NCBI RefSeq assembly: GCF_014639235.1
Contig: NZ_BMFU01000001.1
Span: forward strand, 248,001 to 312,000
Source: Paenibacillus silvae
GTDB lineage: Bacteria; Bacillota; Bacilli; Paenibacillales; Paenibacillaceae
DNA: 64,000 nucleotides
Direction of reading: 5' to 3'
Below the pieces are notes generated by a model. The model made no database searches. It saw nothing but the letters and a program-made list of their open reading frames with translations, and was not told the origin of the DNA. Position numbers and translations under genes: made by a program. Shown here piece by piece: positions 7,826 through 15,151 of the stretch (the first letter of the stretch is position 1; each line of letters starts with the position of its first letter).

Positions 7826-9031
7826 TTACTTGGAATTCAATACGATTCGGTGCGTATCACGCGCAATAACCAATTCTTCGTTTGTAGGTACAACCAGAAC
7901 GTCAACTTTGGAATTTTCAGTTGTGATGCGACGTGGTTCACCCGAGCGGATTGCATTAAGTGCTTCGTCCAGTTCAACGCCAAGATATGTCAATTGCTCA
8001 CATACTTTCTGACGGAGAACAACAGAGTTTTCACCTACACCGGCAGTAAATACGATCACGTCAACACCGTTCATTGCCGCAGCATAAGAACCGATGTATT
8101 TACGCAAACGATATTCATACATTTCGAAAGCAAGTGTAGAGTTCGGCTCGCCCTTCTCCATGCCTTCTGTAATTTCACGCATATCACTGCTGATGCCCGA
8201 GATGGCCAGAAGTCCGCTGTGTTTATTAAGCATGGAATTCACTTCGCTGACGCTAAGCTCTTCCTTGTTCATTACATATGGCACAATTGCCGGATCGAGG
8301 TCACCACTGCGTGTTCCCATCATCAATCCTTCGAGCGGAGTCATACCCATAGATGTATCCACCGACACGCCGCCTTTGACTGCTGTCACACTGCCGCCAT
8401 TACCCACGTGACAAGTGATAATTTTCAGGTCTTCCAACGGACGGCCAAGATACTCTGCCGCTGTTTTGCTTACGTAATCATGGGAAGTACCGTGAGCGCC
8501 ATAACGACGTACTTTATATTTTTTGTAAAGTACACGCGGGATAGCATACAAGTATGCATGCTCAGGCATCGTTTGGTGGAACGCTGTATCGAACACCATA
8601 ACCTGAGGTACACCCGGCATGTTCAATTCAGCCGCGCGGATACCCATCATCGCTGCAGGGTTATGAAGCGGAGCCAGGTCAAACAGACGGCGAATCTCAG
8701 CTTTGGCTGCATCATCCACCAGTGCGGATGCTTTAAATGCTTCACCACCGTGTACTACGCGATGTCCAACTGCTTGAATTTCGCTAACGGAATCCAGTAC
8801 ACCATTCTCTTTGTGCGTCAGAATATCGATGACTTTACGAATTGCGGTAGTATGCTCCAAAATTTCGCTAACTTCCGTAATCTCCTCACGGCCAGTCGGT
8901 TTATGCGTCAGAATGGAGGAGTCCATCCCGATCCGCTCCACCAGACCTTTCGCCAGTACAGATTCATCTTCCATGTTATACAATTGATATTTAAGCGAGG
9001 AACTTCCCGCATTAATTACGAGTACTTTCAC
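7826..9031 (-). CDS. ackA: Acetate kinase
   Basis: Interconverts acetyl phosphate plus ADP with acetate plus ATP, the last step of acetate overflow. It has 401 residues with family signatures VINAGSSSLKYQ at the N-terminus, the HRVVHGGE region, and CHVGNGGSVTAV. The start is GTG at 9031, overlapping the stop of the upstream dehydrogenase by 4 nt (GTGA). No phosphotransacetylase gene is adjacent. Its coupling to a 3-hydroxyacyl-CoA dehydrogenase suggests a shared role in acyl-CoA and redox balance; this is inferred from position. Confidence 0.96.
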   Translation of the reverse strand: MKVLVINAGSSSLKYQLYNMEDESVLAKGLVERIGMDSSILTHKPTGREEITEVSEILEHTTAIRKVIDILTHKENGVLDSVSEIQAVGHRVVHGGEAFKASALVDDAAKAEIRRLFDLAPLHNPAAMMGIRAAELNMPGVPQVMVFDTAFHQTMPEHAYLYAIPRVLYKKYKVRRYGAHGTSHDYVSKTAAEYLGRPLEDLKIITCHVGNGGSVTAVKGGVSVDTSMGMTPLEGLMMGTRSGDLDPAIVPYVMNKEELSVSEVNSMLNKHSGLLAISGISSDMREITEGMEKGEPNSTLAFEMYEYRLRKYIGSYAAAMNGVDVIVFTAGVGENSVVLRQKVCEQLTYLGVELDEALNAIRSGEPRRITTENSKVDVLVVPTNEELVIARDTHRIVLNSK

Positions 9032-9900
9032 AGCCGGTCACCATCCTTGTCGTACTTGAAGAATCCTTCTCCTGATTTCACGCCCAGATGACCTGCACGC
9101 ACCATTTTTTTCAGAACGGTAGAAGGACGGTATTTCAATTCTCCGAACTCACGGAACATTCTTTCAAGTGCTGCCTCAACGGAATCAAGTCCAAAACGGT
9201 CAGCCATCTCAAGCGGGCCATGCTGGAAGTTATATCCGATACGCATTGCATCATCAATGTCCTCTGCAGAAGCCACACCTTCTTGCAGAACGTGAAGTGC
9301 CTCGTTAATCAGCAGACAGATCAGACGTGAAGTAACGAAACCAGGGGATTCATAGATCATAACGCCTTTTTTGTCTACAACCTCTTCAACGAAACGACGA
9401 GTTTCTTCGAAAGTTGTATCAGACGTTTTGAGTCCGCGAATAATTTCAACAAGATCAACCCGGGATACCGGGTGAATAAAGTGCATACCAATAACACGCT
9501 CAGGATACTTGGTCGAGCTTGCAAGCTCGGTCAAACTCAGCGTGGAAGTGTTACTTGCCAGAATTACATTGCTTGGACAAACCTGATCCAATTGATGAAA
9601 GACTTTCTTTTTCGCTTCCAGGTCCTCTGTAATGGTTTCGATAACCATATCACAAGAGCCCAGTTCAGCAAGATGTCCTACTTTGGTAATCCGGGAGAGA
9701 ATCAATTTCTTCTCTGCCTTCGTAATCGCCCATTTCTCCAGTTGTTTATCCAGATTGGTCTCGATCATATTGTACGCATGATCCAGCTTTTGTGTTGTGT
9801 GCTCCACCAGAAGCACATCAAGTCCTTTGGCTGCAAGCATCTGGGAAATTCCTTGGCCCATCGTGCCGCCGCCGACAACTCCTATTTTTTTGAAAAACAT
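9028..9900 (-). CDS. 3-hydroxybutyryl-CoA / 3-hydroxyacyl-CoA dehydrogenase
   Basis: NAD(P)-dependent oxidoreductase that interconverts 3-hydroxyacyl-CoA and 3-oxoacyl-CoA. The 290-residue protein has an N-terminal Rossmann motif GVVGGGTMGQGISQ (residues 7-20), the catalytic-histidine segment GMHFIHPVSRVDLVEI, and the C-terminal domain with GYNFQHGPLEMADRFGLD. This is the single-domain Hbd/MmgB type. It is followed by ackA with a 4-nt overlap. The exact substrate chain length cannot be read from sequence. Confidence 0.92.
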   Translation of the reverse strand: MFFKKIGVVGGGTMGQGISQMLAAKGLDVLLVEHTTQKLDHAYNMIETNLDKQLEKWAITKAEKKLILSRITKVGHLAELGSCDMVIETITEDLEAKKKVFHQLDQVCPSNVILASNTSTLSLTELASSTKYPERVIGMHFIHPVSRVDLVEIIRGLKTSDTTFEETRRFVEEVVDKKGVMIYESPGFVTSRLICLLINEALHVLQEGVASAEDIDDAMRIGYNFQHGPLEMADRFGLDSVEAALERMFREFGELKYRPSTVLKKMVRAGHLGVKSGEGFFKYDKDGDRL

Positions 9901-10006
9901 GGTTCTGCTCCATCCTTTCGGTTCTCTATTTCTCTATTGTACCCTGTTGGCCGAAAATTACAAATTTCGACCCAACATCTAATAATATCTTAGCACGAGT
10001 GAAATG

Positions 10007-10043
10007 TAAAAAAAAATAACCAGCATAAAGAAATTATGCTGGT
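10007..10043 (-). terminator. Intrinsic terminator that contains the stop codon of the FtsH-like gene
   Basis: ACCAGCATAA (10019-10028 on +) pairs with TTATGCTGGT (10034-10043), followed on the minus strand by TTA and nine T. The TAA stop (10034-10036) is inside the stem, so ribosomes ending translation could influence the hairpin. Confidence 0.85.
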
Positions 10044-11536
10044 AAACGGGCGCTGTCACGAAATTGACAACGAAATTGTTCTCCTGATAAAACTTCCTCA
10101 CGCATCAGAATATCAAGCGAATTGTCGAAAATTGTCCGCTGTTCTTCAAGCCGGCGTTTGGTCTGCTCCATCAGCTCCTGCAAGATCACTTTATTTTCAC
10201 GCATGAGCTCTTCCGTTGTGACCATATCCATATTTACGATGCCGAGCGAGGTCAAGCCGGAAGCCATCATCGTCTGAACAACATTGGTCGCCTGCTCAAA
10301 GTCGTTACGTGAACCTGTGGAACGCCCGCCGTAATACATCTCTTCAGCAGCTGCACCGGCAAGAGCAATCATAATCTGCTCCTCCAGAAAACGCTTCGTA
10401 TACAGAAACTGTTCCTGCTGGGGATTGTGACGCACATAGCCAAGAGCCTGTCCACGCGGACTCAGAGCGACCTGGCTAACACTTCCCGGGCGCACAAGCT
10501 CTGCCATTATGGCATGGCCGAGTTCATGAATCGCAACCCTCTTTTTCTCTTCGACGCTCGATTCACGATCGGTTTTCTCACCCATCATCACTTTATCAAT
10601 CGCAAGCGACAGATGATGCTGCTCAATCGTAGCCATGCCCTCACGCATCGCGTATATTGCTGCCTCGTTCATTACACTCTCCAGCTGTGCACCCGAAAAA
10701 CCATAGGACTCTTCTGCAATCTTCTCCAGATTTACGTCCTGTGTTAAAGGTTTGTTCACGGCATGCAGCTCCAGAATATGCTTTCTGCCTTTTTTGTCCG
10801 GCAGATCGACCTGAATGTGACGGTCAAAGCGTCCAGGGCGGGTCAGCGCACTATCAAGCATTTCCTTGCGGTTGGTCGCTGCAATCAGCAATATCCGCGG
10901 TGTATCGGAGGTATATATACCATCCATCTCTGTAAGCAGCTGATTTAATGTCTGATCATATTCACGCTGCTGGCCGCCTTCACGTTTACCGCCAATAACA
11001 TCAATTTCATCAATGAAAATAATTGCATTTTCCTTGTTTTCCTTAGCCGCACGGGCCCTGGCATCCTTAAACAGATCCCGGATACGACTGGCACCTACAC
11101 CGACATACATCTCAACAAATTCACTACCCGAAGCAGCTACAAAAACGGAATCGGTATAATGCGCCGCCGCTTTGGCCATCAGCGTTTTTCCCGTTCCTGG
11201 AGGGCCTGTCAGCAAAATACCTTTAAGCGGACGAATGCCAAACTTCCGGATCTCATCATGACGAATGAGAAAGTCCAGCGCTTCTCTTAGCTCCTGCTTG
11301 GCGCTATCCTGTCCTCCAATTTCCTCAAAGGTCAGCTTGGATGGACCTTTTTTCTTCCGTTTACGCTCCTGGGCTGCACCCACAGTAATTCCTCCGCGCA
11401 TCTGCATCATAAATAACAAGCCACCTACCAGCAGCGCAGCAATAAGAATGGGTACAATATTCACTCCGATAAATGCAAGAAAAATGATCAAAACAGGGAC
11501 AAATCCAATGGCTGCTTCTTTCGTCCATTTAGGCAT
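10034..11536 (-). CDS. Compact FtsH-like membrane AAA+ zinc metalloprotease
   Basis: Predicted ATP-driven membrane protease. Residues 9-45 form two closely spaced membrane helices with almost no extracytoplasmic loop, unlike housekeeping FtsH, which has an ~80-100 residue external domain there. The AAA+ module has Walker A GPPGTGKT, pore motif MYVGVG, Walker B IIFIDEID and the second region of homology with PGRFDRHI. The protease domain has zinc motif HELGH (337-341) and the third ligand Asp in GSRNDFEQA (about 412). All catalytic residues are kept. It has 500 residues against ~630 for FtsH, and its start overlaps the preceding membrane-protein gene by 8 nt. It is most likely a paralogue with a special substrate. 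Confidence 0.88.
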   Translation of the reverse strand: MPKWTKEAAIGFVPVLIIFLAFIGVNIVPILIAALLVGGLLFMMQMRGGITVGAAQERKRKKKGPSKLTFEEIGGQDSAKQELREALDFLIRHDEIRKFGIRPLKGILLTGPPGTGKTLMAKAAAHYTDSVFVAASGSEFVEMYVGVGASRIRDLFKDARARAAKENKENAIIFIDEIDVIGGKREGGQQREYDQTLNQLLTEMDGIYTSDTPRILLIAATNRKEMLDSALTRPGRFDRHIQVDLPDKKGRKHILELHAVNKPLTQDVNLEKIAEESYGFSGAQLESVMNEAAIYAMREGMATIEQHHLSLAIDKVMMGEKTDRESSVEEKKRVAIHELGHAIMAELVRPGSVSQVALSPRGQALGYVRHNPQQEQFLYTKRFLEEQIMIALAGAAAEEMYYGGRSTGSRNDFEQATNVVQTMMASGLTSLGIVNMDMVTTEELMRENKVILQELMEQTKRRLEEQRTIFDNSLDILMREEVLSGEQFRCQFRDSARLPA

Positions 11537-12056
11537 TAGGCCACACTCCTATCTGACCGGGTATACGCGGCAGGATAATAAACTTGCTGGCATCTCCGTC
11601 TCTCAGACTTACATAAACATTGTTGTCATCCATTGCTGTGTTCACTTTGATCCCACCCGTCGCCATCTTCGATAGCGTAGGGGTAATCTCTGCATATTGT
11701 TTGTTTTCCATCGCTTGAGCTACTGTAAACATCGCATCGCCCCACCAGTTCTCCAAAGCTTCATTCGAATGATCCACGACGTCCAGTTTAAGTGAACGTG
11801 AACCGATCAGGTTCTGTCCTTCTCGATGAATGTATTGCACGAGTCTGCCTAAATCCACATTAGGCTTCAAATCAAGTTTCATTTGCACATCATTGCGGTT
11901 AATAGTTATCTGAGCGCTGTTGACACCATCATACTGTGTAACCATCTTTTCAATCGGACTTTGTACAGCGACTTGTCGATATATGAACCAACCTCCGAAC
12001 AACAGGACGGCAGAAACAACGGCAGTAATAATAATAGGCATTACTTTCAGCTTCAA
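11529..12056 (-). CDS. Single-pass membrane protein, probable partner of the FtsH-like protease
   Basis: I do not recognise the family. The protein has one N-terminal membrane helix (about residues 7-25, PIIITAVVSAVLLFGGWFIY) and a soluble domain of ~150 residues predicted to be outside, ending in RIPGQIGVWPNA. The start is taken as TTG at 12056, which has GGGAGGGG 8 nt upstream; the more upstream TTG at 12074 lies at the edge of that Shine-Dalgarno sequence. The 3' end overlaps the FtsH-like gene by 8 nt, implying coupled synthesis. The partner may supply the extracytoplasmic domain that the protease lacks; this is a guess from context. Confidence 0.75.
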   Translation of the reverse strand: MKLKVMPIIITAVVSAVLLFGGWFIYRQVAVQSPIEKMVTQYDGVNSAQITINRNDVQMKLDLKPNVDLGRLVQYIHREGQNLIGSRSLKLDVVDHSNEALENWWGDAMFTVAQAMENKQYAEITPTLSKMATGGIKVNTAMDDNNVYVSLRDGDASKFIILPRIPGQIGVWPNA

Positions 12057-12333
12057 TTGAATTTCCCCTCCCAAAAATGAGCCTATACATGATCTACAGG
12101 CTTATATAGTTAGCTGTACATGATATCTGCAATAACTGTTGCAGATTTGTTTGCGTTATTTGTTAACTTCAGTACATATTTGAGTATATCACATCGTATA
12201 TACAATATCGAAGGTGAAAATATGAATAAAATATTAAATTTAACTATATTAAAAGTTTCATGAATAATCATCGATTAACTCTCTTAAACTTAACACAAGC
12301 TGTTTTGACAGCATTTACTATTGTGAACATGCC
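12057..12333. other. AT-rich gene-free region upstream of the FtsH-like operon
   Basis: This stretch lies between the ypmB terminator and the membrane partner gene and has no convincing ORF. It carries two copies of ATCATGTA (near 12086 and 12117 on the opposite strand) and a small GCCT...AGGC hairpin close to the gene. It presumably holds the promoter of the two-gene FtsH-like operon, but I cannot name a clear -35/-10 pair. Confidence 0.4.
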
Positions 12334-12371
12334 AAAAAACCGGTTCAGTCGATGTATCGACTGCCGGTTTC
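12334..12371 (-). terminator. Intrinsic terminator after ypmB
   Basis: AACCGG plus AGTCGAT on one arm pair with TCGACT plus CCGGTT on the other (12338-12370), and six T follow on the minus strand. It sits 5 nt after the ypmB stop and separates it from the FtsH-like operon. Confidence 0.88.
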
Positions 12372-12375
12372 TTGG

Positions 12376-12906
12376 CTAGCTGTTAGGAACTGTATAGACC
12401 AGATCTACCTGCTCCCCGTTGCTAAATCGGTAAAACCGATAATAATTGTGTGTATCCGCCTTGTAATATACCTGCCAAACGTAAATATTATTCACAACTC
12501 CGGGCATGATCCGTTTAATCTCACCGCCAGGCACGTCAGATTCGAAGCGACTGCGAATTTGTGTCTCAGACATCCCGTTCTGCAACAGCTCACTGTGAAT
12601 TCCGCCCGTTCCTTGCACAGGCTGATTATTCGCATCAAACTTCACCCATACCAGGATATCCTGATTGTCTTTATTTTTGGCCGTCATCGTCCAATAGATA
12701 TTGTCATCGCCTTCTTTTTCGCCCCAAACGTATTTGCGCAGCTCATCCGGTGATGTAATGCCGAGCTGGTCCTTCGCCACCTGGATCACCAGTGCTTCCT
12801 CCTGGCGCTGATCCTGTGTAACGTAGACATAATATTGCTGAAGTCCAAACAAAACCAGAACGAGGATGAGCAGCGATATCCAGATCCACTTCTTTTTTTT
12901 CTTCAA
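12376..12906 (-). CDS. ypmB: YpmB-like membrane-anchored protein
   Basis: Function unknown. The N-terminus is a lysine run followed by one membrane helix (WIWISLLILVLVLFGLQQYYV), and the remainder is an extracytoplasmic PepSY/DUF5590-like domain (ALVIQVAKDQLGI ... VWQVYYKADTHNYYRFYRF) typical of YpmB. It has 176 residues. The start is TTG at 12906, with GGAAAGGAAG 8 nt upstream. In B. subtilis ypmB lies between dinG/ypmA and aspB-asnS-dnaD. The position here is the same, but aspB is missing and other genes intervene. Confidence 0.82.
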   Translation of the reverse strand: MKKKKKWIWISLLILVLVLFGLQQYYVYVTQDQRQEEALVIQVAKDQLGITSPDELRKYVWGEKEGDDNIYWTMTAKNKDNQDILVWVKFDANNQPVQGTGGIHSELLQNGMSETQIRSRFESDVPGGEIKRIMPGVVNNIYVWQVYYKADTHNYYRFYRFSNGEQVDLVYTVPNS

Positions 12907-12957
12907 GAGTTGAACTTCCTTTCCTTGGAAAACTGCACACGGCAGCCTGTCTATTCC

Positions 12958-14265
12958 TTAACGAGCAAGCAGCTGGTCAAATGCCTGCTGAGCTTCTCGC
13001 AAAATACGCTCTTCATCAAGTGTCAAACATTCACCATGCTTTACGACCTGCTTTCCGTCAACCCAGACGTGCTGCACGTCCTTCGCGGAAGCAGAATATA
13101 TCGTATGTGAAATCAAATCGGTATGCGGATAGAAATGAGCCTGTTCAATATCTAATGCAATAAAATCAGCCTTCATTCCCACTTGCAGCGCTCCTGTATC
13201 GTTCAGGAAGATAGACTTCGCACCGTAACCTGTTCCAAGCAGCAACGCCTCGCCAGCAGGTACAGCTGTAGGATCGCCGGATACACCTTTATGGATAAGG
13301 GCTGCAAGTCGCATTTCCTCAAACATATCCAGATTGTTATTACTCGCAGGGCCATCTGTCCCAAGTGATACCGTCACTCCGGCTTTTAACAGCGCTGGAA
13401 CACGCGCTACCCCGGAGGCCAGCTTCAGATTACTCCCCGGATTGTGAGATACGGCAACATCATGACGCGCCAAAATTTCGATCTCTTCATCGTTGAGATG
13501 CACCGCATGAGCTACCAGAGAAGGACGGGAGAAAAAGCCGTGCTTCTCCAGATGTGCCACTGGACGCAGACCATAATCTGTTACATTTTGCTCAACTTCA
13601 CGTAAGGTTTCTGACATGTGTGTATGCAGCGGCAGGTCCAGATCATGTGCAACCTGTACCAGCTTCTCTATGTAGTCTGGAGGACAAGTATAAGGTGCGT
13701 GCGGAGAAATTACAGTTGTTATTCGTCCATCCGCCTGTCCATCCCATTCACGTGCAAATGCTGCGGACTCTTCAAGCTTGCGCATCTGCTCTTCTTCCGA
13801 ACAAAGTCCGATTACACCACGCGCAAGAGCGGCTCTTGCCCCGGACTGTTCCACCACTTTTGCGACCTGATCCATATGATCGTACATATCCAGAAATGCT
13901 GTTGTGCCGCCTTTCAACATCTCAAGCACAGAAAGGGATGCTCCCCAATACACGTCCTCGGAAGTCATTTTGGCTTCCATTGGCCACATTTTTTCCTGCA
14001 GCCACACCTGCAATGCCAGATCATCGCCATGACCGCGAAGCAACGACATCGCTGCATGACCATGCGTATTGATCAGACCCGGCAGGAAGAGAAGCCCTTT
14101 TCCATCCACTTTAGTCAGATGCTCGTTTCCTTCCGGCAGCGTCTCACCAATATGCACAATTTTGTCATCCTCAACAACCATATATCCTTGCACAACTGTC
14201 CAGTTGGAACCTTCGTTTACAGCAAATTTCCCGTTGTGAATCACCCATTTATTCGTTGTTGTCAT
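12958..14265 (-). CDS. mtaD: 5-methylthioadenosine / S-adenosylhomocysteine deaminase-type amidohydrolase
   Basis: Zinc amidohydrolase of the MtaD/DadD/TrzN group, expected to deaminate adenosine-type compounds such as MTA or SAH. The N-terminal metal motif is NTHGHAAMS, the second ligand region is PLHTHMSET, and the conserved aspartate is in LGTDGPASNNNLDMF. It has 435 residues, normal length. The ATG at 14265 lies inside the end of rex (17-nt overlap) with GAGGAG just upstream. MTA is also the entry compound of the mtn salvage genes at the window start, so the link is plausible. Specificity cannot be fixed by sequence alone. Confidence 0.82.
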   Translation of the reverse strand: MTTTNKWVIHNGKFAVNEGSNWTVVQGYMVVEDDKIVHIGETLPEGNEHLTKVDGKGLLFLPGLINTHGHAAMSLLRGHGDDLALQVWLQEKMWPMEAKMTSEDVYWGASLSVLEMLKGGTTAFLDMYDHMDQVAKVVEQSGARAALARGVIGLCSEEEQMRKLEESAAFAREWDGQADGRITTVISPHAPYTCPPDYIEKLVQVAHDLDLPLHTHMSETLREVEQNVTDYGLRPVAHLEKHGFFSRPSLVAHAVHLNDEEIEILARHDVAVSHNPGSNLKLASGVARVPALLKAGVTVSLGTDGPASNNNLDMFEEMRLAALIHKGVSGDPTAVPAGEALLLGTGYGAKSIFLNDTGALQVGMKADFIALDIEQAHFYPHTDLISHTIYSASAKDVQHVWVDGKQVVKHGECLTLDEERILREAQQAFDQLLAR

Positions 14266-14905
14266 CTTGCTCCTCGTCCTTTCCGTTCTCCAAGTAATAA
14301 GCCAGACTCAGCAAATCTGTTGTAAAATCAGCATGATGGATACGCACATGCGGAGGTGTTTTCAGAATGGTTGGTGCAAAGTTGAGAATGGCTTCAATCC
14401 CCGACTCAATCAGCTGGTCAGCGACGTTCTGAGCTTCTGTATCAGGAACCGTGATGATGCCGATGCGGATGTTATCTTTTTGTACCGCTGCGGTCAGCTC
14501 TTCCATCGGTTTGACCGTCAGACTGTTGATTTTGCTGCCGATTTTCGGTCCGTATGCGTCAAAGATAGCTACAATCTTCATATTGTCCTTGAGGTACGCA
14601 TTATAATTCGACAACGCATGTCCAAGATTACCGGCTCCAACCAGAGCCACATTGATCTGTTGGTCTATTTTCAGAATATGACGAATCTTCTCAATCAAGT
14701 AAGAAACATCATATCCAATGCCTTTACGGCCAAAGTCACCAAAATAAGCCAGATCTTTGCGAATCTGGGCCGGATTCAAGTCAAGGCGCTGTCCAAGCTC
14801 CTGCGAGGAAACCGTTGTCACCTCACGCTGCACGAGTTCATTCAAATAACGCAAATACACAGGCAGACGTCTTACTACTGCTTCTGAAATTTTATCCGAT
14901 TTCAT
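14249..14905 (-). CDS. rex: Redox-sensing transcriptional repressor Rex
   Basis: NADH/NAD+ sensor that represses fermentation and respiration genes when the ratio is low. The N-terminal winged helix (VVRRLPVYLRYLNEL, SSQELGQRLDLNPAQIRKDL) is followed by a Rossmann domain with VALVGAGNLGHAL and the C-terminal swapped helix LLSLAYYLENG. It has 218 residues from the ATG at 14905, chosen for AGGGGGAG 7 nt upstream; the longer frame to 14986 adds a non-family leader. Likely local targets are ackA and the hydroxyacyl-CoA dehydrogenase, but I found no perfect Rex operator in the window. Confidence 0.95.
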   Translation of the reverse strand: MKSDKISEAVVRRLPVYLRYLNELVQREVTTVSSQELGQRLDLNPAQIRKDLAYFGDFGRKGIGYDVSYLIEKIRHILKIDQQINVALVGAGNLGHALSNYNAYLKDNMKIVAIFDAYGPKIGSKINSLTVKPMEELTAAVQKDNIRIGIITVPDTEAQNVADQLIESGIEAILNFAPTILKTPPHVRIHHADFTTDLLSLAYYLENGKDEEQDDNNE

Positions 14906-14983
14906 TTCTTGCTCCCCCTTACCATTGCCACGATAAAATAATAAATAATGCTGCGATATAAAAATACATATTGAAAAGATGGA

Positions 14984-15036
14984 CATTCTGTATATCTACC
15001 TATGCATAGCTGCATTATTTATATATATACAGAATG
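14984..15036. repeat. 12-bp perfect inverted repeat upstream of rex
   Basis: CATTCTGTATAT (14984-14995) and ATATACAGAATG (15025-15036) are perfect reverse complements separated by 29 nt, with an inner palindrome CTATGCATAG (14998-15009 area). It lies between dinG and rex, about 80-130 nt before the rex start. It could be an operator or a transcript-ending structure, and no T-run follows it. Confidence 0.5.
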
Positions 15037-15151
15037 CCCTGCAAGTTAAATTTATAAGTTCATGATGTTCTGCCTGTGAAGTCTCTTTCGAGTGTAACGC
15101 CATGTCAAAGCACAATGCAATGCCATAGCTTACAAAAAATGAATATTTTTG

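Noticed and set aside
6762..8012. 416-codon open frame on the + strand opposite asnS
   Set aside because: It lies fully antisense to a well-conserved synthetase, has no ribosome site and a composition like a reversed coding sequence.
7796..9091. 431-codon open frame on the + strand opposite ackA
   Set aside because: Antisense shadow of acetate kinase with Cys/His-rich translation and no family features.
9901..10033. Rex operator before the dehydrogenase-ackA genes
   Set aside because: No TTGTGAA-N6-TTCACAA palindrome is present; only scattered half-sites occur in the window.
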